The notes beneath the pieces were generated by a model, which saw only the letters and a list, made by a program, of their open reading frames with translations, searched no databases and was not told the DNA's origin. From assembly GCF_003576595.1 (NCBI RefSeq), contig NZ_NQOU01000002.1, forward strand, positions 186,001 through 250,000: a stretch of DNA of 64,000 bases, given 5' to 3'. The stretch's first letter is position 1; every line of letters starts with the position of its first letter. Of the stretch, positions 28,559 through 37,453 are shown in pieces. Origin of the DNA: Neopusillimonas maritima. GTDB lineage: Bacteria; Pseudomonadota; Gammaproteobacteria; Burkholderiales; Burkholderiaceae_B. The position numbers and the translations under genes are program-made.

Positions 28559-29338
28559 ATGGACTTAGGCATTTCCGGCAAAAGCGCATTGGTACTGGGT
28601 GGCTCACAAGGTCTTGGATTCGCCTGCGCCCAGGCCCTGGCCGAGGCGGGGGTTAGCGTGGCCGTGAATGGTCGTGATGCAACGCGGGCGGAAAACGCCG
28701 CCGCGCAATTGGGGGTCGGCACCGTTGCCGTGCCGGGCGACATTTCCAGCCCGGAAAAGCGGCTTGCCATTTTCAATGCTGCACGCGACAAACTGGGCCG
28801 CATCGACATTCTGGTTACCAACGCGGGTGGGCCGCCGCCCGGGCCGGTGGAACAGCACTCACAGGAAACCTGGCACAAAGCACTGGAAGCCAATATGCTG
28901 GCCGCCCTTGATTTCACTGTAATGGCCCTGCCCAACATGAAGCAGGCGGGGTTCGGGCGAATCATAAACATTACTTCGTTTACCGTCCGTGAGCCTTATC
29001 CCAATATGGGGCTGGCAACCGGTGTACGCGCGGGCCTAACCGGCGCCATGGCCAGCCTGGCTCACGAAGTGGCGCCGCTGGGCATTACCGTGAACAACAT
29101 CCTGCCCGGCTTAATGGATACCGGCGCATTGGAACGCGTGTACAAAGCCCAATCGGAACAGCAGAACATCTCGACCGATGAAGCAAAACGCCGCATGGCC
29201 GAATCGGTTCCCATGAAACGCCTTGGTCTGGCTGAAGATTTTGGCCCGGTATGCGCCTTTATGTGTTCCACACACGCAAGCTACATAACGGGCCAAAACA
29301 TTACAGTAGACGGCGGGTTAGTGAAATCGTTGCTATAA
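28559..29338 (+). CDS. SDR-family protein lacking the YxxxK motif (BKR-like)
   Basis: Rossmann-fold protein of 259 residues from the ATG at 28559; a TTG at 28547 would add four residues. The cofactor loop is GGSQGLG and the strand-4 motif is NAGG. Where classical SDRs have S-Y-xxx-K, this one has NITSFTV and then LATGVRAG, so Tyr is replaced by Ala and Lys by Arg. A known atypical group (BKR_like_SDR_like) shares this loss. It ends the TRAP transcription unit, 38 bases after dctM, and is followed by a terminator. Whether it is a reductase is not established. Confidence 0.85.
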   Translation: MDLGISGKSALVLGGSQGLGFACAQALAEAGVSVAVNGRDATRAENAAAQLGVGTVAVPGDISSPEKRLAIFNAARDKLGRIDILVTNAGGPPPGPVEQHSQETWHKALEANMLAALDFTVMALPNMKQAGFGRIINITSFTVREPYPNMGLATGVRAGLTGAMASLAHEVAPLGITVNNILPGLMDTGALERVYKAQSEQQNISTDEAKRRMAESVPMKRLGLAEDFGPVCAFMCSTHASYITGQNITVDGGLVKSLL

Positions 29339-29366
29339 GACTCAGAACCTTAACCCACATACAAAG

Positions 29367-29393
29367 AAGCCGGCAATTCAGCCGGCTTTTTCT
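29367..29393 (+). terminator. intrinsic terminator after the SDR gene
   Basis: Stem AAGCCGGC/GCCGGCTT with a 6-base loop (AATTCA) followed by TTTTTCTTT. It closes the TRAP-SDR transcript and lies against the 3' end of the convergent esterase gene. Confidence 0.87.
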
Positions 29394-30353
29394 TTACTTG
29401 GCTCCCGCCTGCTTCAGCGCTGCAGCAGAGACCAACCCGTATGGGTTGCCGAAATCATCCATGATTTCGAAATGGTTGTAGTGCTCGGCAAAAATGAGCT
29501 CCACAGGCTTACCCGCCTCTTTCATGGCTTTGGCGAAATCTTGCGTTTGGCGTTTGAACTCATCCGTTTCAAGGCCACCATATGCCAGAATAACCGGCGT
29601 GTTGATCTTGTCTAAATGACGCTGAGTACTCATAGCGTCTTCAAGCTCGTCGGTAAACGGAACATAAGACGACCGGGCCGACAAACGAACCGGTTTCAAA
29701 TCGTACATGCCGGAAATAAGCGTGGCGCCCTTGATAACATCGGCGGGCACATCATATTTTGACCAGTCGGTTACCAGCAAAACGCCCCCTAAATGACCAC
29801 CTGATGAATGGCCGGAAATATAGATGCGGTCTTTATCAATACCGAGCTTGTCGGCGTTCTTGTACATCCAGGCAATGGCGTTGCGCAGTTGTTCAGCCAT
29901 ACCGTCCAGACCAATATCTTGTACATAGCCGAAATCCAGTGCCGCGTAGCTGATGCCGTTATCCACAAACATTTGCGCCGGGAAGTGATATCCCGCTGCT
30001 TTCCCGGCACGCCATGCCCCACCATGAATGAAAACATGCAACGGCGCCTTCTCGTTCTCGGCCCGGAACAAATCGAACGTTTCAACTTCACTGTCGCCGT
30101 ACGAAAGCTTTTCCGGATCACCCAAACGCTCACGCGCGGTTTCACTGCGCGCACCATAGCGCTGAAGAATTTGACGAATATTCGGCGCCCATTCGCCCTG
30201 GTTATAGTTCTTGTCCAGTTCAGCTTGGGTGTAATTCAAAAACACCTTTTCTCCTTGCGCGTCGGCCTTTGCTTTCGCTCCATGGTCATCTGCGTAGGCA
30301 GCCGACCCGAAACACAGCGCGGCACCCAGGCAGGCAATGGCAAATCTTTTCAT
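29394..30353 (-). CDS. secreted alpha/beta hydrolase (BD-FAE/kynurenine-formamidase-like esterase)
   Basis: Exported hydrolase of 319 residues with a signal peptide (cleavage near AAYAD). The oxyanion-hole motif HGGAWRAGK, nucleophile elbow SGHSSGGH and C-terminal His in EHYNHFEIMDD define an esterase of the hormone-sensitive-lipase style. GGAG lies about 8 bases before the ATG. It is convergent with the SDR gene and divergent from the lipoprotein gene. The substrate is unknown. Confidence 0.86.
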   Translation of the reverse strand: MKRFAIACLGAALCFGSAAYADDHGAKAKADAQGEKVFLNYTQAELDKNYNQGEWAPNIRQILQRYGARSETARERLGDPEKLSYGDSEVETFDLFRAENEKAPLHVFIHGGAWRAGKAAGYHFPAQMFVDNGISYAALDFGYVQDIGLDGMAEQLRNAIAWMYKNADKLGIDKDRIYISGHSSGGHLGGVLLVTDWSKYDVPADVIKGATLISGMYDLKPVRLSARSSYVPFTDELEDAMSTQRHLDKINTPVILAYGGLETDEFKRQTQDFAKAMKEAGKPVELIFAEHYNHFEIMDDFGNPYGLVSAAALKQAGAK

Positions 30354-30414
30354 TAGACGTCTCCAGATAAGAAATTCGGGAAATCAATCAATCCCGGCAT
30401 CCTCAATTCAAAAA

Positions 30415-30426
30415 TGAGCATGCTCA
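30415..30426. promoter_or_regulatory. palindrome TGAGCATGCTCA, possible operator
   Basis: A perfect 12-base palindrome 62 bases upstream of the esterase start, in the 242-base divergent gap before the lipoprotein gene. No regulator gene is adjacent. Confidence 0.4.
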
Positions 30427-30481
30427 GTAAGATTACCTTAACATCGTTTGAGCAACTACCAACCTAGGCAAAACCCCGTGT

Positions 30482-30496
30482 TTCAAGTTTCTTGAA
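30482..30496. repeat. inverted repeat TTCAAG-TTT-CTTGAA
   Basis: Perfect 6-base inverted repeat with a 3-base centre in the same divergent gap. It could be an operator or a small hairpin; there is no T-run beside it. Confidence 0.35.
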
Positions 30497-30595
30497 CGAT
30501 AATTTCTCGCGCTTTAACGCCCGCGATAACCCATTCACAATCACATCGTATCGTGACATAATCCAGCCGTTTACCGCACATATAAGAGAACCATC

Positions 30596-30838
30596 ATGAG
30601 TAAATCGACATTGGCAATCGCTCTGCTTAGCCTGGGCGCGCTCACCGCCTGTCAAAGTCCGTCACAGGCCGGCCGGGGTGGAAACTCGGAATTCAACTGC
30701 ATTGCCGGTACGGTTGGCGGTGCCATTATTGGCGGTTTAATAGGCAGCACTATCGGTGGCGGTCGCGGCAACACGCTTGCAACAGCGGCAGGCATCGGTG
30801 CTGGGGGATATCTTGGAAACCAGGCGGGGTGCCGATAA
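30596..30838 (+). CDS. glycine-zipper lipoprotein
   Basis: Small protein of 80 residues with a lipoprotein signal (LGALTAC, lipid-bearing Cys at residue 19) and a glycine-zipper segment GGAIIGGLIGSTIGGG that can insert into membranes. Similar proteins support outer-membrane integrity. Its stop codon overlaps the start of the EF-hand gene (TAATG), so the two are coupled. Confidence 0.85.
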   Translation: MSKSTLAIALLSLGALTACQSPSQAGRGGNSEFNCIAGTVGGAIIGGLIGSTIGGGRGNTLATAAGIGAGGYLGNQAGCR

Positions 30839-31221
30839 TGAGAACATTCACCATTAAATCTATTTTGGCCGCAATGTTTGTGGTGGCCGGCGTGGCAACC
30901 GCAGGGCATGCAACAGCGCAAAATCAAACTCAGCAAAGCGGGCTCACACCCGAGCACTTTGCTCAACTCGATCGCGATGGCAGCGGCGGCGTCAGCAAAG
31001 CGGAATACGAGCAATTCATGCGCGAGTCCTACACAAAAATGGACGCCAACGGCGACAAGCGCCTCACCAAGAACGAAACGGCCAATGTCCTTACATCGGA
31101 ACAGTTTGACAGCGTCGACGTCAACAAAGACGGTGTTGTCACTGAGGAAGAGTTTATGACTCAGGTAAGCCGAGACTTCGATCGCTACGATTACGACAAA
31201 GACGGCGTATTAACTCAGTAA
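30838..31221 (+). CDS. exported EF-hand calcium-binding protein
   Basis: Protein of 127 residues from the ATG at 30838, with a signal peptide (cleavage near ATAQ) and four EF-hand-like loops: DRDGSGGVSKAE, DANGDKRLTKNE, DVNKDGVVTEEE and a shortened DYDKDGVLT at the end. An ATG three codons upstream lies inside the lipoprotein gene and is less likely. Coupling to the glycine-zipper lipoprotein suggests a joint envelope role, perhaps calcium dependent. Confidence 0.87.
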   Translation: MRTFTIKSILAAMFVVAGVATAGHATAQNQTQQSGLTPEHFAQLDRDGSGGVSKAEYEQFMRESYTKMDANGDKRLTKNETANVLTSEQFDSVDVNKDGVVTEEEFMTQVSRDFDRYDYDKDGVLTQ

Positions 31222-31291
31222 AGACTACAAACGTTTTTATTCTTATATTACGGGTTGCGCAAACAGGCCACTTTGCCTTTCAATAGCGGTC

Positions 31292-32251
31292 ATGAAACGC
31301 ATCCCTTTTCTTCCCGACTCATACACTTTCTTGCTGGTCGGCACCGTTGTGCTGGCCAGCTACCTACCCGCAAGCGGCATGTTTGCCGTTGGCCTAAAGT
31401 ACATTACCGTCGCGGCTATCGCGCTCTTGTTTTTTCTGCACGGCGCCAAATTACCACGGCAGGCGATCATCGACGGTGTAACGCACTGGCGTTTGCATGC
31501 ACTGATTCTTAGTTGCACGTTTTTATTCTTTCCCGTCATGGGGTTTGTGCTGCGGCCACTACTGCAACCCATGATCAATCATGAACTCTATCTTGGTGTA
31601 CTTTATTTGTGCATGCTGCCCGCCACAGTGCAGTCGGCCGTGGCCTTAACAAGTATCGCCGGTGGCAACGTTCCCGCATCGGTGTGCAGTGCCTCTTTTT
31701 CCACTTTGCTTGGTATTCTGATCACACCGTTTCTGGTGAACGGCTTGATCACTTCCACAATGGGGTCCGCTTCAACGTTTGATTCCATCGCTCAAATTTT
31801 CATGCAGCTGATGCTACCTTTTTTGGCCGGCCACTTGCTGCGCCCCTATTTCGACACACTGTTCAAGAGAACCGGGAAGCTCCTTTCGTTCGTGGATCGC
31901 GGCGCCATTTTGCTGGTAATTTACAGCGCGTTCAGCGCGGCAGTAGTTGGCGGCCTCTGGCAAAAAATATCTTGGGAAATGATTGCCGGCCTGTTGGTGA
32001 TCAGCTTTATTCTTCTGATCTTGTCGATGATTTACGTGTACGGTTTGGCCATATGGTTTGGCTTTAACCGGGAAGATCGTATTACCGCGTTATTCGGCGG
32101 GGCGCAAAAAAGCCTGGCAACCGGTGTACCCATGTCGCAAGTGCTATTTAGCGCAGCAACCGCCGGCGTCATCGTATTGCCACTAATGTTATTTCACTTG
32201 CTGCAGCTCATTATCAGCTCAATGATTGCGCAAAAATTGAAGCGCCAATAA
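31292..32251 (+). CDS. bile acid:sodium symporter family carrier (YfeH-like)
   Basis: Membrane carrier of 319 residues with nine to ten hydrophobic helices, matching the SBF-like/YfeH group: VLYLCMLPATVQSAVALTSIAGGN and FGGAQKSLATGVPM hold the two crossover-type motifs. It probably moves an organic anion with sodium. No strong ribosome site precedes the ATG. It ends six bases from the convergent M20 gene. Confidence 0.88.
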   Translation: MKRIPFLPDSYTFLLVGTVVLASYLPASGMFAVGLKYITVAAIALLFFLHGAKLPRQAIIDGVTHWRLHALILSCTFLFFPVMGFVLRPLLQPMINHELYLGVLYLCMLPATVQSAVALTSIAGGNVPASVCSASFSTLLGILITPFLVNGLITSTMGSASTFDSIAQIFMQLMLPFLAGHLLRPYFDTLFKRTGKLLSFVDRGAILLVIYSAFSAAVVGGLWQKISWEMIAGLLVISFILLILSMIYVYGLAIWFGFNREDRITALFGGAQKSLATGVPMSQVLFSAATAGVIVLPLMLFHLLQLIISSMIAQKLKRQ

Positions 32252-32256
32252 GTTGA

Positions 32257-33417
32257 TTATTTGTTTTGCAACAAGTTTGCCAGCCGCGCCAACATGGCGT
32301 CGCAAGCGGCCAGCTGTTCAAGACTCACGAACTCATCGGGCTTATGCGCCTGGTCGATACTGCCCGGGCCACAAATAACGGTAGGAATACCCGCCTGGTT
32401 GAACAACCCGCCTTCGGTGCCAAAGGCCACCGTGCTGAACTGGGTTGACCCTGTAAGCGCGGCCACTAACTGTGCCACTTCACTTTCCGGTGGTGTCGCC
32501 AGGCCTGGATAATCGCTTAAATGATCGAACTGAATGTCGCTTTGCCCGCTTACCGCACGCATTTTCGGCAATAGGGTTTCCTGGGCATAGGTTTTCAGTT
32601 GATCCGGCACCACAGCAGCATCAAACCCGGGAATTGCGCGAATTTCGAAATCAAACTCACATTCGGCCGGCACAATATTCAATGCACGGCCGCCTTTAAT
32701 GACCCCGGTCTGTACGGTTGAATAGGGCGGCTCGAACCGATGGTCGTGCAGTTCGGGTTGCGCCAACGCTTCGCCTATTTCCCCTAACTTGCCAATGAGC
32801 TTGGCAGCATATTCGATGGCATTCACACCCTGCGGTGAATAGGCGGAATGGCACGCCGCACCCTTCACACTACAACGCATGGCCAGCTTGCCTTTATGAC
32901 CCAGCACCGGCTGCATCAACGTAGGCTCGCCCACTAAACATAATTGCGGCTTGTTGTTGCGTTTTTCCAGCTCGGCCAACATGGGGCGCACACCCAAACA
33001 GCCCACCTCTTCGTCGTAAGAAAAAACGAGATGAATGGGCTTTTTCAACGGCTTGACCAGAAAAGAAGGCACGGCGGCCAACACGCAAGCTATAAACCCT
33101 TTCATATCGGACGTACCGCGGCCATACAGACGCCCGTCATTTTCTGAAAGACTGAAAGGATCAACCGTCCAGTTCTGACCGTCTACCGGCACCACATCGG
33201 TGTGACCGGACAACGCAACGCCCCCCTGGTCCGGCGGGCCCACGGTGGCAAACAAGTTGGCCTTAGTGAGCTCGGCGTTATAGAACAACTCGCTTTCTAC
33301 GCCCAGCCTGGAAAGATAGGCTTGAATAAACCGGATTAACTCAAGGTTGGAGTCGCGGCTTACCGTTGGAAAGCTGATTAATTGCTCAAGCATCGCACGG
33401 CTGGACACATTACTCAT
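32257..33417 (-). CDS. argE: M20 metallo-deacylase, acetylornithine deacetylase-like
   Basis: Dinuclear-zinc amidohydrolase of 386 residues, the same length as ArgE. Ligand motifs: SGHTDVVPVDG, GRGTSDMKGF, catalytic Glu in YDEEVGCLG, VGEPT, and a C-terminal His in DQAHKPDEF. The open frame extends upstream into the DUF1028 gene; the ATG at 33415-33417 is the only sensible start and gives an 8-base overlap. The setting (DUF1028, RidA, monooxygenase, Liv transporter) argues for removal of an N-acyl group in catabolism rather than arginine synthesis, so the symbol is by sequence type only. Confidence 0.85.
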   Translation of the reverse strand: MSNVSSRAMLEQLISFPTVSRDSNLELIRFIQAYLSRLGVESELFYNAELTKANLFATVGPPDQGGVALSGHTDVVPVDGQNWTVDPFSLSENDGRLYGRGTSDMKGFIACVLAAVPSFLVKPLKKPIHLVFSYDEEVGCLGVRPMLAELEKRNNKPQLCLVGEPTLMQPVLGHKGKLAMRCSVKGAACHSAYSPQGVNAIEYAAKLIGKLGEIGEALAQPELHDHRFEPPYSTVQTGVIKGGRALNIVPAECEFDFEIRAIPGFDAAVVPDQLKTYAQETLLPKMRAVSGQSDIQFDHLSDYPGLATPPESEVAQLVAALTGSTQFSTVAFGTEGGLFNQAGIPTVICGPGSIDQAHKPDEFVSLEQLAACDAMLARLANLLQNK

Positions 33418-34087
33418 CGCCCGGCACCCCATAACTTGGCGCAACGGTTGGGTTAAGCGCCCGTGAAAGATAGTCTTGCATCTGCGGTTGGTAGGCTTTC
33501 CACAAACCCTGTAACTGGCCAATGGGATCTTCGTCGGCCCAGTCGACACGCAAGTCGGCAATCGGCCACGGCACGTTACCTACAATTTTCAACGCGGCGG
33601 AATGAACCGGCCCGGCTTCCCCGCCCGCATCCATGGCAGCCTGCATCGCCGCCAACAAACGGTCCGCCAATTCGCCCGACGTGTTCTCGAATGCGGGCAC
33701 CATGGCGGCAATCACCGATTGGTCCGACAGCAAATTACCTGCTGCGACACATTGATTCCCCGCGACGGCGTTATAAATCCCCAGCGCTTCCTTGCCACTG
33801 AAAAACGCCGTGCGGCCCTGATTGTCCACAACGGTAACCTGGCGATAATCACGCCACTCATCTGTCTCCAGCGCCGCCTTCAACGCCGGTTCGGCCGACA
33901 GCCCTTTGGAAGCCAGTAAATCGAGAATCTGGTTACCTAGCGAAGGCAACGTGACATTCTGGGAGGACACGGCACCAACCCCCGAGCGCGCCCAGGGGCA
34001 ACGTGCCCCTACCGCAATACTGGACGAACTGATGGCAATACCAAATTGGTTGGTTTTCTCGCAACGACCCACAATCGAGAATGTCAT
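33410..34087 (-). CDS. DUF1028 family protein
   Basis: Protein of 225 residues that begins MTFSIVGRCEKTNQFGIAISSS, the DUF1028 hallmark of an Ntn-hydrolase-like N-terminus, with CPWARSGVGAVSSQN following. No member has a settled function; the family often sits beside M20 peptidases and RidA proteins, as it does here. The start at 34085-34087 has an AAGGAGG site 6 bases upstream. It lies 13 bases after ridA and overlaps the M20 gene by 8. Confidence 0.87.
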   Translation of the reverse strand: MTFSIVGRCEKTNQFGIAISSSSIAVGARCPWARSGVGAVSSQNVTLPSLGNQILDLLASKGLSAEPALKAALETDEWRDYRQVTVVDNQGRTAFFSGKEALGIYNAVAGNQCVAAGNLLSDQSVIAAMVPAFENTSGELADRLLAAMQAAMDAGGEAGPVHSAALKIVGNVPWPIADLRVDWADEDPIGQLQGLWKAYQPQMQDYLSRALNPTVAPSYGVPGDE

Positions 34088-34100
34088 AAAAGCCTCCTTA

Positions 34101-34532
34101 TTACGCCTGCTGGGGTTTCCAATCGTCCGGAATGACAGCAATCACATCGATTTCCATCAACCATTCCGGCTGACCCAGGGCGCTGACTACCAAACCGGTT
34201 GAAATGGGGAAAACCCCTTTCAGCCATTTACCGACCTCTTGATAAACCGGTTCACGAAAACGCGGATCGGTTAAATAAGTGGTTGTTTTAACGATATGCG
34301 TCATATCGCTACCGGCCTCTTCCAGCAATTGCTTTACGTTCTTCATGGCCTGTTCGGCCTGAGCGCGGGGATCACCCAGCCCCACCAATTTGCCGTCGAA
34401 GTCGGTTCCGACCTGACCACGAACATACACCGTGTTGCCGGCCCGCACGGCCTGGCAAAGATCATTATCCAACGCTTGGTTAGGATACGTATCCTTGGTG
34501 TTGAACATCCGAATGCGCGTATGAGTTGGCAT
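34101..34532 (-). CDS. RidA/YjgF-family enamine/imine deaminase
   Basis: Small soluble protein of 143 residues of the Rid family, which hydrolyses reactive enamine/imine intermediates to ketones and ammonia. The catalytic-type Arg is in ALTYLTDPRFREPVYQ-like context (TYLTDPRFRE), and the C-terminal block is EIDVIAVIP. The ATG at 34530-34532 has AGGAGG 5-6 bases upstream. Between the monooxygenase and DUF1028 genes it probably clears an imine made during breakdown of a nitrogen compound. Confidence 0.88.
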   Translation of the reverse strand: MPTHTRIRMFNTKDTYPNQALDNDLCQAVRAGNTVYVRGQVGTDFDGKLVGLGDPRAQAEQAMKNVKQLLEEAGSDMTHIVKTTTYLTDPRFREPVYQEVGKWLKGVFPISTGLVVSALGQPEWLMEIDVIAVIPDDWKPQQA

Positions 34533-34592
34533 CACGCCCTCCTGTTATCTTCTCACGCTATCAAAAAATTTCAAATTTTGCCGGCTGCGCGA

Positions 34593-35885
34593 TTACGCCC
34601 TAGCCGTTTCCCGCTCGCGCTCGCGCTGTGAAGCATCGCGATACGCCTCGTACTTGCGCCGTGTCGCGATATGGTCGGCTATATGACGGGCATCGTGCCA
34701 AACACCCCAAATAAAGGATGAACCCCGGCGCGACAACCATGGCAGGCCGACAAAATAAACACCCGGTTCGGCGGACACGCCACGCTGATGTTTCGGCTTA
34801 CCCCGCTCGTCGAACGCATCAACCTGCAACCAAGGGTGCTCAACCGTATACCCGGTGGCCCAAATAATGCTATTGATTCCGGCTTGGTCCAAGTCCAGTT
34901 CAAGAATGGGGTTTGCTACACACTCGGGGTCGGCAAATACCTTGCGCGCCTCGGGTTCTTCCGGCAAATCAAGGCCATTACGTTCAATATACGCGTCGGC
35001 GGCATCCAGCAAGGCCAAATAGTTCGCATCCCCATTATTCAAATTCTGAACGAGGTCTGATTTGAACGTCACTTTGCCGTCTTCGAACGCATGCGTTAAA
35101 CCGACCAGGTTAATGCCCTGATGCGCCAACTCACGGAAGTTAATGGTATAGCCACCGCGCGCGCCGGTGACAGCGATGGTCACATGCTCCTTGCCTGGTG
35201 TGGCGACCTCCTGATCCCATTGGCCCAATACACCCAACCACCACACGAAGTCGCGGTTGCGATAGGCACGCGGGGGCCGATCGTGAGGACCTACCGACAA
35301 ATACACTTTGCGACCTGCGCGATTCAGTTCATCAGCAATCTGCACACCCGACGAACCCGCACCGACAACCAACACAGCGCCTTCAGGCAACTGCTCAGGA
35401 TTGCGATAATGGGCCGAATGAATTTGCGTCAGTCGATCATCTTTAGGCGCAATCGGCGGAATAACGGGCCGCTGAAAAGGACCGGTTGCGGCCACCACAC
35501 GCTGGACGTCGTAAACACCTTCCGACGTTTCCACCGTAAAACCGGGATGCCCCTGATTACGCACCACTTTGTGCACCTCAACGCCCGCATGAATCGGCGC
35601 ATTGAACTTTTTGGCATAGGCTTCGAAATAGTCGGCAATTTGATCCTTCCCCGGAAAGCCATCGGGATCAAAATTCTCAAACTCCAGCCCCGGAAAACGG
35701 TCGTGCCAGGCCGGCCCGTTCGCTACCAACGAATCCCAGCGCCCCGTGCGCCATTGCTCGGCGATTCGATTACGCTCCAGCACCACATGTGGCACGCCCT
35801 GCGCGGTCAGGTGCTCGCTCATGGCGATCCCTGCCTGGCCGGCACCCACAACCAGTGTGTCAATCGATTTCTTCTCTACCGTCAT
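34593..35885 (-). CDS. FAD/NADPH-dependent flavin monooxygenase (FMO/BVMO-like)
   Basis: Single-component monooxygenase of 430 residues. FAD-binding GAGQAGIAMSEHL at the N-terminus, NADPH-binding GAGSSGVQIADEL in the middle, and the two ATG-type motifs AATGPFQRP and WATGYTVEHPW are present. The motif before the NADPH site (QIHSAHYRNPE) is the FMO-like fingerprint. AAGGA precedes the ATG. It follows livF by 46 bases, so it is probably part of the same long transcript. It may oxidise a nitrogen or sulphur atom or insert oxygen into a ketone. Confidence 0.86.
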   Translation of the reverse strand: MTVEKKSIDTLVVGAGQAGIAMSEHLTAQGVPHVVLERNRIAEQWRTGRWDSLVANGPAWHDRFPGLEFENFDPDGFPGKDQIADYFEAYAKKFNAPIHAGVEVHKVVRNQGHPGFTVETSEGVYDVQRVVAATGPFQRPVIPPIAPKDDRLTQIHSAHYRNPEQLPEGAVLVVGAGSSGVQIADELNRAGRKVYLSVGPHDRPPRAYRNRDFVWWLGVLGQWDQEVATPGKEHVTIAVTGARGGYTINFRELAHQGINLVGLTHAFEDGKVTFKSDLVQNLNNGDANYLALLDAADAYIERNGLDLPEEPEARKVFADPECVANPILELDLDQAGINSIIWATGYTVEHPWLQVDAFDERGKPKHQRGVSAEPGVYFVGLPWLSRRGSSFIWGVWHDARHIADHIATRRKYEAYRDASQRERERETARA

Positions 35886-35931
35886 GGCTGTTCCTTCTTT
35901 CTACAGAGGTATATACAAACGCACTACAAAA

Positions 35932-36630
35932 CTACAAATACAAATGCTTGATCACGTCGTTGCTCAGTAATTCTTTCGCAGACCCCGACGCTACGATCTG
36001 CCCTTTCAGCAATAAATAGCCGCTATGCGCAATCGACAAAGCCGCCTCAGCGTTCTGCTCAATCAGCAGCACCGTAATGCCTTCTTTGTGAATGCGCTCT
36101 ACCGTCATGAAGTACTCTTCAATCAATTTGGGCGACAAGCCCAGCGTGGGCTCATCCATCACAACCATTTTCGGGTTACCGATCAGCACCCGGCCCAATG
36201 CCACCATGGCCTGTTCGCCGCCGGACAAAGTGCCGGCGTCCTGGGCAAGGCGCTCGCCCACGCGGGGGAAGAGTTCAACCACGCGCTCAAGCGCCTGTTT
36301 GAAAGAATCCTTCGGTTTCAAGGCGTCATAACCAATTTGCAGGTTTTCACGCACACTGATTTCCGGGAAGAGCCGGCGGCCTTCCGGCACAAACCCCACA
36401 CCCAGCCCGGCCAGGTCTTCCGTTTTAATATCGGCCAACTTGCGGCCATAAATGGTGATCTGGCCTTCGTAAGGCCTCAACAGGCCGGCAATCGCCTTGA
36501 ACGTCGTGGTTTTTCCGGCACCGTTCGGACCCAACAGGCAAACAACGCTGCCTTCATCCACCTTCAAACTGACTTTGTTTAGTATGTTGACAACGCCATA
36601 GCGCGTACTAATTGCATCAAGCTCAAGCAT
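35932..36630 (-). CDS. livF: Liv-type ABC transporter ATPase (LivF), second system
   Basis: ATPase of 232 residues starting MLELDAISTRYG; Walker A GPNGAGKTT, signature LSGGEQAMVALGRVL, Walker B MVVMDEPTLG. Upstream open codons belong to livG; the chosen ATG overlaps the livG stop by 8 bases. Confidence 0.92.
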   Translation of the reverse strand: MLELDAISTRYGVVNILNKVSLKVDEGSVVCLLGPNGAGKTTTFKAIAGLLRPYEGQITIYGRKLADIKTEDLAGLGVGFVPEGRRLFPEISVRENLQIGYDALKPKDSFKQALERVVELFPRVGERLAQDAGTLSGGEQAMVALGRVLIGNPKMVVMDEPTLGLSPKLIEEYFMTVERIHKEGITVLLIEQNAEAALSIAHSGYLLLKGQIVASGSAKELLSNDVIKHLYL

Positions 36631-37453
36631 GGCTGGCCTTTCTTCCCAAATAAGCTTCCTGAACACGCGGCAACTGACGTACCACTTCGAAACGGTCGTC
36701 ACCGATTTTGCGACCGTAATCGAGCACCATGACCCGGTGCGGCAAGGCCGCCACCAAACGCATGTCGTGTTCAATAATGATGAAACTGAGCGTCGGGTTC
36801 TCTTGCTGAAGACGCCGAATATCGGCGATTAAGGCGTCGGTATCACGATCATCCATCCCGCTGGAAGGTTCATCGAGCAGCACGACTTTTGGTTCCGTTG
36901 CCAGCGCACGGGCAATCTCCAGGCGACGGCGATCAGCCTGCGGCAAGCTGCTGGCCAGTTGATTACGACGCTCGTATAAATCCGGCGAAACCCGTTTCAA
37001 CAATTCACCTGCGCGCTCGGCAGCGCGACGCATTTCGGCATTGGCGCGCCCGGGTAACAATAAAGCCGTCAAGACACCGCATTTTGTGCGGGTGTGCATA
37101 CCAATAATGACGTTATCCAACACACTTAAGCTGCCGAACAATCGACTCGTTTGAAATGTACGGGCAATGCCCGCTTCAGCAATCTTATGTGCGGGGATCC
37201 CGTTCAACCGCTGCCCTTCCAGGAAAACATCCCCTTCAGTCGGCGTGTAAATTCCGGTAATCAGGTTCAACAAAGTTGTCTTGCCGGCACCGTTGGGGCC
37301 AATAATGGCCAACACCTCACCACGCTTTAACGTAATATCCACGGACTCAACCGCAACCAAACCACCAAAACGCATGGTGAGTCCACGACCTTCGAGTACC
37401 AGCGACTCGGACGTATTGGGTTCGGGCGCTTTCACTTGTGTATCAATGCTCAT
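36623..37453 (-). CDS. livG: Liv-type ABC transporter ATPase (LivG), second system
   Basis: ATPase of 276 residues starting MSIDTQVKAPEPN. Walker A GPNGAGKTT, signature region SLPQADRRRLEIARAL and Walker B VVLLDEPSSGMDD are present; LSGGQ is relaxed, as usual in LivG. It overlaps livM by 11 bases. Confidence 0.91.
   Translation of the reverse strand: MSIDTQVKAPEPNTSESLVLEGRGLTMRFGGLVAVESVDITLKRGEVLAIIGPNGAGKTTLLNLITGIYTPTEGDVFLEGQRLNGIPAHKIAEAGIARTFQTSRLFGSLSVLDNVIIGMHTRTKCGVLTALLLPGRANAEMRRAAERAGELLKRVSPDLYERRNQLASSLPQADRRRLEIARALATEPKVVLLDEPSSGMDDRDTDALIADIRRLQQENPTLSFIIIEHDMRLVAALPHRVMVLDYGRKIGDDRFEVVRQLPRVQEAYLGRKASHA

Noticed and set aside
35121-35951. 276-codon plus-strand frame opposite the flavin monooxygenase
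   Set aside because: It lies entirely antisense to a clear FAD/NADPH monooxygenase and its translation has no domain pattern; it is a shadow of biased codon use.
36631-36774. N-terminal extension of the second LivF
   Set aside because: It overlaps livG and has no LivF-like residues; MLELDAIS is the normal family start.
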